This document shows positions 24,060 to 36,500 of a stretch of DNA of 64,000 nt, in pieces. This stretch comes from Nymphaea colorata (Eukaryota > Streptophyta > Magnoliopsida > Nymphaeales > Nymphaeaceae). Below the pieces are notes generated by a model, which was not told where the DNA came from, did not search any database, and was given only the letters and a program-made list of their open reading frames with translations. Position 1 is the first letter of the stretch. The number at the start of each line of letters is the position of its first letter. A program made the translations under genes and the position numbers. The stretch covers positions 644,001 through 708,000 of the forward strand of contig NC_045147.1 in NCBI RefSeq assembly GCF_008831285.2, written 5' to 3'.

Positions 24060-25480
24060 CAATGGAAACATTTTCAAGCCAGCAAAGATGGATCCCTTAT
24101 GTAAAGAGTGGACATATATAAACCACTTGGTCATGTCCTGATTAATTAATTCATGAAACCCAAGGTTTCTCGGGGATTTTACTTTGTTGAACCAATAGAG
24201 CAAATATGAAATAAAGCCAAGGACCTTTATAGCAAAAAAAAAAAAAAAAGACATTGCTTGCATGTACAAAAATATTCGGGAACTCAAGAAACAAAACCAG
24301 TCATTTGGCGACCATCTTGGAGACCCCCACGGTATGTGGGATGAATTAGCTTTTCTTATGAGCACGTCCTAAAAACTTAGGACCAAAGAAAAAATGCGTG
24401 AACAACAAAAATTCTTTGAACTCCTTCCCACTTTGGGTCCCGAATATGAAACCATTTGAAGCCAAATTTTAATGTTTGAAGAGTTGCCTTCTCTTAGCAC
24501 CATGTGCTCCATACTTATGAGAGATGAATTTAGAATGCACGTCTTGCTCCCTAATGTTGAAGCATAAAAAAATAATACCAACAATGATGAGCAAATCTCC
24601 TTCCATGTGGCAGAGAAACATGCTAAAAATAAATGGAAAAATCAACCTAAGTGTCCTTAACCAGCCTTAACAATGATAGAGAAAGCGAAGGAAAATCTGC
24701 CATCAGCCAAGGTGGTGACCGAGCCATCTGATTTATTCTAGACCAGATCGGGAAGCTCTTCAAAGATGTCAAGAGAAACCATGTTAAGGAACCTCACAGC
24801 CTCGGCCAGCACCTCCTCTCACCATCATGCCATCAGTAAATCTTCTCCTCAAACTAGTAGTGAATGGATAATCAACTCTGGTGCTAGTGATCATATGTAC
24901 ATGGATTGTAGTCATTCCAATAACTTTTCTAGTAAATCTGAACATAGAAGGGTAACTATAGCAAATGGGTCTGCCATGAACATACAAGGAGAGGGAGAAA
25001 TGGACATTCTTGCTCGCGGTGTTAATTCAAAAGCTTTATATATGCCTGATTTAATGTCTAATTTGCTTTTTGTGTCCAAGATCATTGTGTTTTCTCCTAC
25101 TAACTTTGAAATGCAGGATCTTAGAATGAAGAAAAGTATTGTTGAGGGCATCCTAAGTTGAGGCCTTTATGTGATTCATGTAGGCTCATCCGCTCTCACT
25201 GTCCATGCAAGGAGAGATGGTGAGCTGTGGCATCAATGGCTTGGGCACTCTTCTTACCGTTCGTAAATGTTTTGCTTCCTAGCCCAAGGTATGACTCTCG
25301 TAGTTGTGAAAGTATGCTAAGATGACTACACTCCCATTTCATGAATCTTTAAACTCTTCAATCTCCTTTTGATTTAGAACATACTGATGTGTGGAGACCT
25401 AGTCCTGTTAATTTTCATACTAATTTTATACTTGTTGCTATTTATTGATAATTACTCTAGAACTTCATGAATTATGGGCT
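24060..25480 (+). mobile_element. Decayed copia fragment (gag, protease, pre-integrase)
   Basis: Plus-strand pieces resemble copia gag (UBN2 type): KEWTYINHLVMS near 24095, FVEPIEQ near 24183, then LPTLGPEYET and ILMFEELPSLSTMCSILMRDEFR near 24420-24535. These are followed by protease and pre-integrase sequence in the 24766-25161 frame (SEWIINSGASDHMY, ANGSAMNIQGEGE, ALYMPDLMSNLLFVSKI) and LWHQWLGHSS near 25230. Stops and frameshifts abound, and no integrase core or RT follows. It is unrelated at base level to the intact copia element at 2437-7346. Confidence 0.78.
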
Positions 25481-25544
25481 TTAAGGCAACACCATATTTG
25501 TTAAGTGCGATTAATTGTAATATAATTAAACGTGATTAGTGTTG

Positions 25545-26260
25545 GTGTGTGCATGTGTATTAGGCAAATAAAATGCTGAAATTAAACTAAATGTGATGTA
25601 TAAGAACCTTAAACATGATTAATTAACTAAAGAGATCAATGGTGGAAGAACATGTCTGACCTCATATTACCTGATTGACAAAGAAATTAAATCTAAGTGA
25701 ACTTATTTGAAGTTTTTAAGAGATAATTGTTTATTCCCTAAACCAAGATTGGTACCACAGTTAACGGTTTAATCATTTTTAAATCTCATCTAATCATGGT
25801 GTGTGGAAATGTGATTAATTAAATAAGTAGCTGAAATTAAAATATATGAAGTGCATAAAAGCAAATTTAAGTATAACAATTAGTTTATTTTAAATAATTA
25901 AGCAAAGCATGTTTAATCTAAGTGATGTCTCATCAAGTCCTAAGAGATAATCATTAGTTCTCTAATCCAAAATTAGTATCACACTTAAAGATTGATAATC
26001 TTCAAGTCTTTAATAAAACATGGTGTGTGTGTGTGTTATCTAAGTAAATTAATAATCGAGCATGAGAGAGAGGGGGCATAACTAAACCCTTTCAAGGTCT
26101 AATGACGTTAAATTAGATCTCACCTGATCTAAACATGCTTAAAGAAGAAGATTAACATAAACAATGACATGTTGTCATGCTCTAAGTTAAAAGAAACTTA
26201 AACTAAAGATGATTTAAGCAAAACTTTACAAAAATAATAACACTCAAACCTTAACTAATT
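25545..26260. repeat. Degenerate tandem repeat, period about 225 bp
   Basis: Roughly three imperfect units. Each contains a catggtgtgtg-like start, a tgaaattaaa block, a (tcta)agtgatgt/agtgaact block and taagagataat followed by a ctctaatccaaaattagtatcac-like string. Matching blocks lie about 224 bp apart (for example 25719 and 25943; 25796 and 26020). Confidence 0.65.
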
Positions 26261-28179
26261 AATTAAACTTAGAACAAGACAAAATGAAAAGAAATGAAAT
26301 AAAATAAAATAAAAAAATAATGAAGAAAAATACTTGGAAGGGAACGGGTCGAAGGAGGAAGGCTAGGTACCAATGCACAGCCCTAGGTCCAGTTAGGACG
26401 TGGTGAGGCCAGGTTTTTTTTTTTTTTTGAATTTTAATCGTTTTTATGCCTTGGAGAAGCCGAGGGTTTTTTGGAGAAATGAAAGTAAACCAATGAGATT
26501 TTGGGTAAATCAAGGGTTTGTCAAGTATTTTGGACTAAAAATCAGGGATATTCTTGAAAATGACTTTCATTTTGAAAATCAATAGAATTTTGGGTACCTT
26601 AACGAAAGGTATCTCGGAAAATGTGTAGGGTACATCAGGTTTTGCGCCCATATAGATATGGCATGCAACGTGGTTTTGGAATTCGCGTTGTGGATCTGAA
26701 TGTGGATATTTGGATTGAATTGAGTATGAAAGTGTTATTTGGTTTTTGGATTGGATCGGGCAGTAGTATTCGGATCCAGATTAAATTCAAAATTGATAGT
26801 TTGGATCCGGATGGATTCGGAAGTGGTAGTTTAAAATCTGAAATGCGTCCAGAAATGAGTTTTGGATCCTGAAACTAGATTTGCATCTAAAATTGATAGT
26901 TTGGATCCGAAATAGATGACCACTACTCCTAGAGCCTTACAAGAAACCCTCAAGCCTTTCGTGTTTCATCATCTTTATGTAGCTATTCTGCAACAATATT
27001 ATAACTAGTTTCTTTATAACTAGTTTTGCCAACTACCAATAAAGGGGTTGTGCTGCTATTAGTATTAACAAAATAGTCTCAACATACCCAAAACCTAAGC
27101 TACCGAGAAACTTGTGACATGATTTCAAACTACAACTTTGGCGTCCAAACTAAATCTTTCCCATCCTCTGATATTCTACATGTTCTCACTTTTTTGGATT
27201 TTTATGGATTCAAAGTGGTCTGTGCATGTAAAAGAAGTGCACGAAGCCAGTTGCATTTTGGGATTGGTCTTATGATACGTTATATTTTAAGGACTTCTTA
27301 AATAAAATTATGTACAAGTGACTTGCATGTTTAAAAGCATATCACGATACGCAGAAGTATCATATTCAAGTAATTTAAAAATAAAACCTGCGATAAAAGT
27401 AATCAAATATTAAGACTGGTTGAGCTCATTTTCCATTATATATATATATATATATAATAAAGTAAAAAAATGAAATATATGAAAAATTAAACTTATTAAA
27501 ATGAATAAGTTTATGAGATGTGGCACCTTTTTTGGCCATGAGTCAAATCAATTAATCACTTATTTGATTTAAATCGGCAAAATTCAAGCCCATTTTTGAA
27601 GCATTAAGTAGCATGGCCACGTGTGTGCAAAATATACATATTTCAGTGGTATAGATTGTCTGATAGAACCAATAATAGCCATGGGAATTTATTCTTTGAT
27701 AAAAACTTTGGCAATGATGTTTTTTGTGTTTCTCCTTTGCTCCCGAGGACTGTTGAGATGATCAAGGGAAATTTCATACTTGAAGTGTCTTGATCAAAGT
27801 GTGATGTTGATGTAAGTTTGAATTATTATTACGGGGTCCCATTCCAACACAATTTGAGTTTCAATTATTGAGTCTTTTGAAGTGAGGCGCCAAATGGGTC
27901 TAACTAAACTCCATCCAGCGGGACAACGCATCGATGGCGATGGTGACCCATGAGGATGGGCGCGTTTGGACTGAAGGTCTAGGGCTACGTCCGTATATTT
28001 GTCCTGCCCTATTCAAAATGCATTATATATAATCTTTTTTAATAAAAAGTGCAAATATTTGTAGAATTGTATATATATTATACGCATATATTACGGTTAC
28101 CCTATCTACATTTTTCAAAACTGTTGTACCTATACCCGCTTGTCTGAATACCAGTACTGGTACTAGAATCCATGAGATG
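26261..28179. other. Intergenic DNA, no gene seen
   Basis: AT-rich sequence with degenerate ggatccgga-type repeats at about 26690-26920 (a similar ggatccaaa run occurs at 21110-21180) and a short (TA) run near 27438. Frames up to 84 codons show no domain. Confidence 0.5.
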
Positions 28180-28650
28180 CATTCTTGACTCGAGTTTAGT
28201 CAGCTCGAACTCGGTTCGACTAATGAAACCTGGAGCTCGACTCGGCAGTTATGTGTTGAGTTCGAGCTCTACTCGATTAAGACTCGATAATTTTGTTTGA
28301 ATATAATTGATATTCATAGTTACGTGTTGAACTCGAGCTCGGCTCGATTAAGGTTCGACAAACTCGTCTGAATAGAATTGATATTTATCGTTACCTGTTA
28401 AGCTCGAACTCGACTCAAATAAGACTCGACAAACTCGTAAACTCGTTTGAATATATAAACTTAATTAAGGCTCAACAAACTCGATTAAGGCTCGAGCTCG
28501 ACTCGGTAGTTATGTGTTGAGCTCGAACTCAACACGATTATTTGAACAAATCGACTCATAAACTCAAGCTCGATTCGTTAAGCAAATGATTCGACTCGAA
28601 CTCGTTCATGAGCGAGCTTTAACAAGCCGAGCACGAGTAGCTCAACTTGT
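28180..28650. repeat. CTCGAGCTCG-rich degenerate tandem repeat
   Basis: A 70-85-bp unit recurs at least three times: a gctcgagctcgactcg core, then attaagactcgacaaactcg, then tgaatataattgatattcat, then a gttacgtgttgagctcg-like string. A related run on both strands lies at 58390-58680. This motif type is common in plant intergenic DNA. Confidence 0.75.
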
Positions 28651-29794
28651 TGTTTACCCTATTTGTCGATGCCTATTCATGCATACTTATTTCGATTTCT
28701 ATTAGGCAGGGTCGCAAATATCAGAATTATTCACTTGCATGGAAAAATCGAAGCCATTTGCCATATTGAGCACAAATAAATCAAGTCAACGAAAAATTTA
28801 CTTATAATTATTGTTTGAGTAATATATAATCTGATATAGGGTCATATAATTGGCCTGTATTAACTGTAAAGGGCCCAACCGAGGAGTCCCTTATCATTTC
28901 ATTTTCCGCTCAATTTGATGGGCATCTATCTAGCAATCTTTCTGCCCATACTGGCCAAGGGCAATATGATGTGATGGTGGGATATTATACAACAACCAAC
29001 AATGCATTATTATTATTATGTGAAGCAAAAAGCCAACACCTATGAAGGGTGGGAGCTTCAGCCCTCTCGGTTTTCTGTTCACCCAAATCAATATCTAAAG
29101 CACTTAGCATAATTTGAACTCTTTGTCGTATTCGGACTAACACGGAGGGAATTTAGACGGCATTGCATCTCAATGAATAATTAGCTGTCCAAGAAACAGC
29201 AGTGGGTGATACACATACAATGGAGAAAAGGTTGCCTGTATTATTAAAGAATATGTTGCTGTTCAACGAGGATTGCTACTATCTAATTATTAAAGAATAT
29301 GGTCCGATTTTAATCGAACGGCCTGCTGCAACTTGCTGATGTTGATGCAAGAAGAGTTCGACACCCAAATTCGATATTTAACAATTAACTCGAAATAATA
29401 AATTAAGAGCCCGGTTGTTCACTTTCCTATTTCGCATATGATCAAATTTAAGCAACAAGGGAAAGTAACTTTAGACACGAGAAATTCGGGTATGAGGGAA
29501 GCTCCCATGGAGGGAGAAGAGAATAACTGTTTGTGTTAAAAAATAATACCTTCAAACCACACATGATTCAAACCTTCGGCCTAATAAATATGAACGGCAT
29601 GCCCATGCACTGAATAAATGATGTAATTTTCTCATGCTCTTTTTTATATTTTATTTTATTAATGAGGGAGGGACGAGAGTTTCCACGTCAGTTTGGACTT
29701 TAAAAAAAAAAAAAAAAAGTCATCCACCCACGGGTCCATGTATGTAGTAACTTCATTACTTATGAGTTCATCATTCCAATAAATAACCTTAAGG

Positions 29795-29890
29795 GTGGGT
29801 TGTAGAATGCTGGATAGCAAAGTGGACTATCTATCTAAAAAAGGTTTGATGTTCAAATTCCGTTGTCATCTTGCATAAAATAAATAAGTT
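29795..29890 (+). repeat. Possible tRNA-derived SINE fragment
   Basis: A Pol III box A-like string TAGCAAAGTGG (29815) is followed 36 bases later by a box B-like string GTTCAAATTCC (29851), then an A-rich stretch (aaaataaataag). The spacing fits a tRNA-derived SINE head. There is no cloverleaf and no second copy to confirm it. Confidence 0.35.
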
Positions 29891-30329
29891 TCAAACCAAA
29901 CTCTATAAACCCTGAATCGACACAAGAGGCGGTAAAGTGGTTTTGATTCAATATGATAAAAAAGCACCAAGGCTGGACTTCGTAAAACGAATCCCATCTG
30001 AGAAATCCATATCCCAGTGTAGACCAAGTCCAAACCCCACAAGGTTGACTTACAGGCTGAACCCGGACTGAGTCAGAGCCGTTATCGCTCCTAATTGCCG
30101 CCTGAGAAAAGGCGGGGAGGGTGGGATGGGAGGGAGGACATCGGGTCGAACTTGAGTCGATGTCCAATCCAACAGCTTAGTAAGATTCATATCTATCCAA
30201 ATCTGCGTAAAAATAAACCCGACCCGATTGCAGCCGGTTTTTGAACTGACAGAGGGAAAGCGTGGGGGTTTTCCCTGTTTGAGGTGGCCTTCTAATTTCC
30301 CCTATCATCTTAAATTTGAAGAGGACTGG

Positions 30330-30492
30330 AGAAAAATTAAATTTTAGAGAAAAAGGAAGATGGAGGGCCAGTCATCCCCCCGTTCGTTCCCTTCCGCGTG
30401 GACCATAAAAGGCGATGCCACCGCCCGCAATCAACTTCCACATCCCCGTCGTCTTCGTCTCGGCGCGTCCACAGCAAGACACACTCGTCCAG
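30330..30492 (+). other. Probable first, 5' UTR exon of the CDKF-4-like kinase gene
   Basis: A GC-richer island with plus-strand CT-rich leader sequence ends at a good donor, CAG|GTAACG (30493). The region 30493-33511 would then be leader introns; possible acceptors are at 31811, 32138 and 33172. No coding exon is convincing between 30360 and 33511, although short frames exist (for example MPPPAINFHIP from 30415). Confidence 0.4.
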
Positions 30493-33400
30493 GTAACGCT
30501 TATCCCTCCTCGTCTTCATCATCTTCCTTCTCCTTGTTCTTCGCTCTTTTCTTCCTCCAATCGTATCCATCCTGATGTTCGGTGTTTCCCCCGTTTTTGT
30601 TGTTGACGTTGGGCTCGTCTTTTATGGTGGTGCTAATTTCTGGTACAGGAAAGGAAAGGAAAACCCTAGAATTGATTGGGCGTGCGCCGCCTTTGTTCGT
30701 GGTAGATTCTTTTTTCCTGGCGTTTTTTTTTTTGCTTCTAGGTTTGAGTTCCGGGGTTTGAGTTGTAGATGACGTAGTTTGGCCCTGTGCATGCCTGCTA
30801 TGGATTTTCCCCCTCTCGACGAACTAATTGAAGTCACGCGTTGTAATTTGAGTCGTTGACGTGTTGATGCGGGATTTTATGGTGGGTGATTGATTGAGCT
30901 CGTGTCCGATTAATCAGCCTTTCTGATGGAGCTTTGTTTTGGATAATTCGCTTTTTTTCGTTTGCATTTTCTTGAAATCAGGTTGTTGTTCCTCAAATTT
31001 CTCATGCGCATCTTAATAATTAGTTGGGATTGAATCCAATTACCCAAAATTTTCTTCCTGCTTAAATATGCGTTGGTTACTTTCCTTCGGCAACAGGCGA
31101 ATTGGAAGTCCGGAAGCTTTGCTTACTCTTTAGTTCTTTGATTTTGAATTTTGGTGAATAACTTTTTATAGATAACAGATTGTCCAGTGAAAATTTCTGC
31201 AGACACATGGCCTTCATTCTTGTCCAATTTTATTTGAAAATATGTGGTAACCTTCGATAGATTTCTTGGTGTGCAAATCAGTTTGTGTACCGTTGGTGGT
31301 TTGATCAGGCATTACCTGGCCTTTTGTTGCCGGTGGCTAATTTTGTTGCAGACTTATTCTCATTCCCGTATTTCTTATTTTGCATATTTCATTCTAGTAT
31401 TTTCATCTACTTTGAGATGCACGAATAAAAGTCTTCACAAATGGGTGTTTTTTTATCCGTCAAAGATTTGCAACAAAATGATTCTTTTACTGATTTAAGG
31501 CTGCATTTTTTCCCCTACTCTAAACGTGTAGACTGTACTTGCTCGTATTACTTAATCGGTTGGTTTTTTTCTACAATAATTAATGTCTCGTAGCTGCATG
31601 CAAACATGGTTGCTTTATGCATTCGTGTTCATGCATTTTATTTTTGGAAATACTTTGTAATTTAAGGTCGTCGATTGTTCAAATGAAGCAATGGATAAAC
31701 AAGAAGATTGAGAAAACGTATCCAATTTACATGGGATGAGAAGATCTATCCAATTTACATGGATCTTTTCCATCTACAGCTCATTTTCATCTTGGTTACA
31801 ACATTTTGCAGATTCCTCTCTGCAACACCACTGTGAAATTTATGAGCATTATTGGTGGCTTGCTTCTTTTGACGACCTTTATTTCACTTGCTGCAAAAGA
31901 ATACAAATTTTGGGTGGCCTTCAGTTCTTATGTCAAACCCTGGCAACCCTATGAGACTTTAAGAAATATCTTTTTAATCTACTTTTTTTGGTTCCACAAC
32001 AACTATACATGTTTGAAATGGGATGACTGTAGCTGTTTGTAACATCTGCCTTTTCGTTGCTATAATTGATTGCAAGAAATTTGGATCCCATAACATCAGT
32101 ATGCGGCTGATTATTCTTTGGCTTTGTCTTTTTTCAGATTCCAGTGTTTTATATTCTTAGGATCTTCCATTTTCTTGGCGAAGATATGGAAAACATATTT
32201 GTTGGGTCAAGATTTCACGGCATCGAGATCTCATCATTCCAGGAGTTCCTTGAATGGCATCTTTGTAACTGCGAGAAATTCGCAGCTTCCATGTTCACCA
32301 GTTGCAGTTAGCAAAAAAATGATTTATCGAGGGAAGTGGACGAGGAAGCATGCTAACCTATTAGGCATGTATGATATGTGGCATTGTTCTTTCGGTAAGT
32401 AAAGCTTTTCCTTGTTTAATTTTTTAAGGTTACTGTTGATGCAGATATATACATATATGCACATGTACATGCTCTCAGATGCATATGTACACACAAAATG
32501 ATTATGACTTTATTTAACAGTTTATTTATTTGTTTCGACTTGCGAATTCTAATATTTTAAGTTTTTATTCTCTCTCAAGTGACTTATTCTGATATGTGTT
32601 TCTAGAAAGATGGTCATTTGACAGTTGGTCACTCTATACTTTATAGTGTTAGTACTTAGCAGTGACTCTGGTGTTCATGTCTTCATCCTTTTGAAGATGC
32701 GCCTCTTTTCCTTTTTTCAATTCTCAAAGTCCTACCTGTTCACATGGAAATATTCTCACTTCTGAGAAGTGTGAATTCTTTAGTTGAATAATGTATCCTT
32801 GATTAGTGAATACATAGACGTGCTGGTACATCATCTCAGTGCTGTTTACTTTATTATAGTTATTTAGTTTTTAAGGAGAAGTTGATTTTTTTTAATATCG
32901 GAATTTTCCTCAAGTTTGCAGACTGCTTTATAAGTTCATTTTTTTGTGACTATGCGAACTCAAGTATATTTTAAATTGATGACAGAACTGGATGAGATCA
33001 CTTAGGTTAGTATTATTTTGAAAAAAGGACAACAGTGAACAATGGTAGAGTTGGTAGATTCCAGATTCTGTTTCTTTTCTTTCCACGTTTTACCCATTGA
33101 CATCTTGGAGCATGGATTTCTTGAAAGTTTTATGCTGCTTATGTAGTCTAACGGTGTTTTGTGTTTTGAACAGGGAACTTCATGACTTGCCAATGAAGTA
33201 CTTTATTGTAGCAGGTCGGAATTAGGTCCAGAATGTATCACATTATGATAAAATTGGTGCTTGTCGATGGCACATAAAAAAAAATTTGAGGTTTTTAGAG
33301 TGTGAATAAATGTCTTGTTCTCCAGACCAAGTACATAGGCTATTGTAGGCGAGATCGTTTCAATCAAATCATGCAATTAGTGGAAGCTCTGCTTTACTAG

Positions 33401-33511
33401 TCTGCTGAACCCCAATCCTGGGCAACATTGTGTTTTCCTATCTTACTACTTTAGAATAAGAGATATAGAATTTTGAAGACCCCAACTGTTACTGCTTCTT
33501 GAAAGCCAAGC

Positions 33512-36500
33512 ATGGACAAGTGAGTTTTTCATGTCCATTTTTGTTGTTCACTGAATTAGGACAATTGGAAGCACTTTTTGGTGATTCTTGCTTGTGCTTT
33601 CAGGTACAAGGCTCTCAATGGATTGGGAGAGGGCACATATGGAAATGTTTGGAAAGCCATAAACTGCCAAACTGGTGAAACTGTATGTAGTAATTTTGAT
33701 TTTAATATATTTTTTTTTTTGCTTTTGATCTTCTAATTGATGTTAACCATTTGTATGTTGTTAACTTACTGCAGGTTGCAATAAAAAAATTAAAGAAGAA
33801 GTACTATTCATGGGAAGAATGCCTTAATCTTAGGGAGGTTCAGGTGGATATAAATTCTTTTCTTGTTCATTACTCAAGACGATTGCTTTTTCCCATCTCA
33901 AATTAACAACTTGTTGTTTCAGTCCTTGCGGAAGCTGAACCACCCTAACATTGTGAAGCTGAAGGAACTCATCAGGGAGAACAATCTTCTGTATTTTGTG
34001 TTCGAATACATGGTACTATTTGAAGACTGTGCATATGCTTCTTATTTAAATTATTTGGCATTTATAATGTCTGATTCGTGTATGATAATCTAGGAATGCA
34101 ATTTATACGAAGTTATGAAGACCAGGAGCATACCTTTTACAGAGGCAGAAGTTAGGAACTGGTGCTTTCAAGTGTTCCAAGCTCTTGCTTACATGCATCA
34201 ATGTGGATATTTTCACCGAGACCTGAAGCCAGGTACTTTTGTTTATGTAGTTCAGATAAGGTGCCTATTTTAAATGAATTTGTAACTTCGTGTGTCCTTC
34301 ATTTTTTTTCTAGCTGAAAAAGGATGATCTATGCTGGTCGAAAATATGAGGAACCTGTAAAGACATTGACTTCAAATTTCTGAGATTCTTTGGTAGCTTC
34401 ATCATTGTTCCAAGTTGTTGACACCAAAAACCACGCATCAGCATCATAATTGCATGCATTTGGTTGTCAATATTGTTCATAACCTAGTGGTGCTGTATAG
34501 AATTGAGGTCTTATAGTGTGGGAAAGAAGGGGGTCAAGAAATTTGTTAGCCATCATTGTCACCTGCTCCAGTTTAACCACCCAAACTTAGCTCAAATAAA
34601 TTTCCAGAGCATGTAGATTTCTAGCCTTTAGGGTCTCCAAGGTGCTGAGGTGGTTATGCTTTTCGCTGAAGTGTTTGGGTAGTCTCTGGCATATTTAGAT
34701 TTATGGACAAAATTCTCACATTTAATTAGCCATTGTTGTGAATAAACAAATATTATAATGTAATATGATATGTTATGATATGGATTGTAACCTATGGAGT
34801 TTCTGAATACACGACACTCACAAAAATAGTTTCAGGGATACAAATATAGCATGTCTTATTCCAATACACCTCAGGATCTTTCATTCTGGTGTACAACACT
34901 GGACGTATATGTAAATTCCTTAAAGTTGAATAGTGACTTTGCCATGAAATGCATTCTTACACATTTTGAATAAAAAAAAACATAAGACTAATTTTTTTTC
35001 ATGGAAATTAGGATTTTCATGGAGCCTAATTCTATCCTCCTAATTAAAAAATTTGAAGTGGTATGGTGACTAAATTTCTCAAAGCTTCAAGGGGTAAGTC
35101 ATACCATGAAAGCTTATTTCGTTTTACAATTGATACCCATTTAAGTAAAATGAAAGTAATTTAAGTTGTTAATTTAATTATTTCTAGTGAAAAAACGGGT
35201 ATGTTTTTTTGTAGCATATACCTGCTACTTTGTTATGTTTATATTGTTGTAGAGAGTAATCCAACCCCCTTGAATTTTAGTAATTTTTTGGTTCTTAAAT
35301 TTCCTTATGATTTTTAATATTAAAAATGTCCAAGTTTTGATTCGGTGTTATATTATGTTAAACTACACATCTGGCTTTTGATGCAAGCAATACACATTTA
35401 GAATATTGCTTTTGACCTTTCAAATGTAAAATTTTCTCCTATATCTGGTCCTCCACATCTCTTTACTTTTAATGTTGTGGCATCTTTGTCGTTTTAGGCA
35501 ATATCCTTTATGGGCACAATATGGCCATTCTCACTAGGTTCTGACCTCAAATATGTGGACCTTAGACTTATGATTTGCCTTTCTTGGTTTCTCTTGATAT
35601 GAAGGATAGATGTGTTGTGCAGTCACCTGGTTTTTCGTTTTAGTTTAAAAGATAAGACAATTAAGTAGTGCTTGCAGATTTAATTGAACTGGCTCAAATT
35701 TCAGTTGCTAGGTCTGAATGGTTCAACTTTTACGTCTTTTATTGCTTAAAATGCAAAGCTTATACTTGGTTTTTTCTTATTATTTTTTTCAGAGAATTTG
35801 TTAGTTACCAAGGATGCAATCAAAATTGCGGATTTTGGGCTTGCTCGAGAGGTCCTTTCTCAGCCTCCATATACCAACTATGTCTCTACACGTTGGTCAG
35901 TTTTTGTATTCGCCATCTCAGCATCCTCTTTTGCTTTTACTCTTCCACCTCTTAACTTCTTTTTTCTTTCAGGTATCGAGCACCTGAAGTTTTGCTTCAA
36001 GCACCTGTTTACAGCTCTTCTGTAGGTAGGGTATAATTGGAAGAAACTGTGCAATTATTGTTTTTGTGTTGGTTTTTTCCTTTCCCTTATGAATGCCTTG
36101 CATCCTTTCAGATATGTGGGCCATGGGTGCTATCATGGCGGAGCTATTTACTCTTCAGCCTCTTTTTCCTGGATCAAGGTTTCTAAACTTTTATCCTATG
36201 CCTCTGGTTCTGTGTTGCTTACTTCTTGATTGATAATCACTTTCAAGATAAATGCAGTGAACTGGATGAGATCTACAAGATATGCAGCGTCCTTGGTAGC
36301 CCTGGCATGGACACATGGCCTGAGGGGTTGCAACTTGCAAATTTACTGAATTATCAGTTTCCATTGGTAATTTGTTAGCTCATAGCCTCATACAAAGCCT
36401 TCTTTTCTATGTTCTGTCAGTAATCAATGTAGCAATAAATAAAACTTGATATTTGAAGAGGCTTTCCTCTTCATTTGTTCAGCTTTTTATTTTTTCTTTT

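Noticed and set aside
29853-30167. 104-codon minus-strand frame upstream of the kinase
   Set aside because: No domain or start context; overlaps the SINE-like block.
31806-32042. Frame with a hydrophobic stretch (MSIIGGLLLLTTFISLAAK) in the kinase leader
   Set aside because: No known family, inside presumed leader introns, and no matching exon neighbours could be joined with confidence.
32982-33000. Short match to the kinase exon string GAACTGGATGAGATC (exon at 36258)
   Set aside because: Fifteen bases only, no flanking similarity and no splice context; probably chance.
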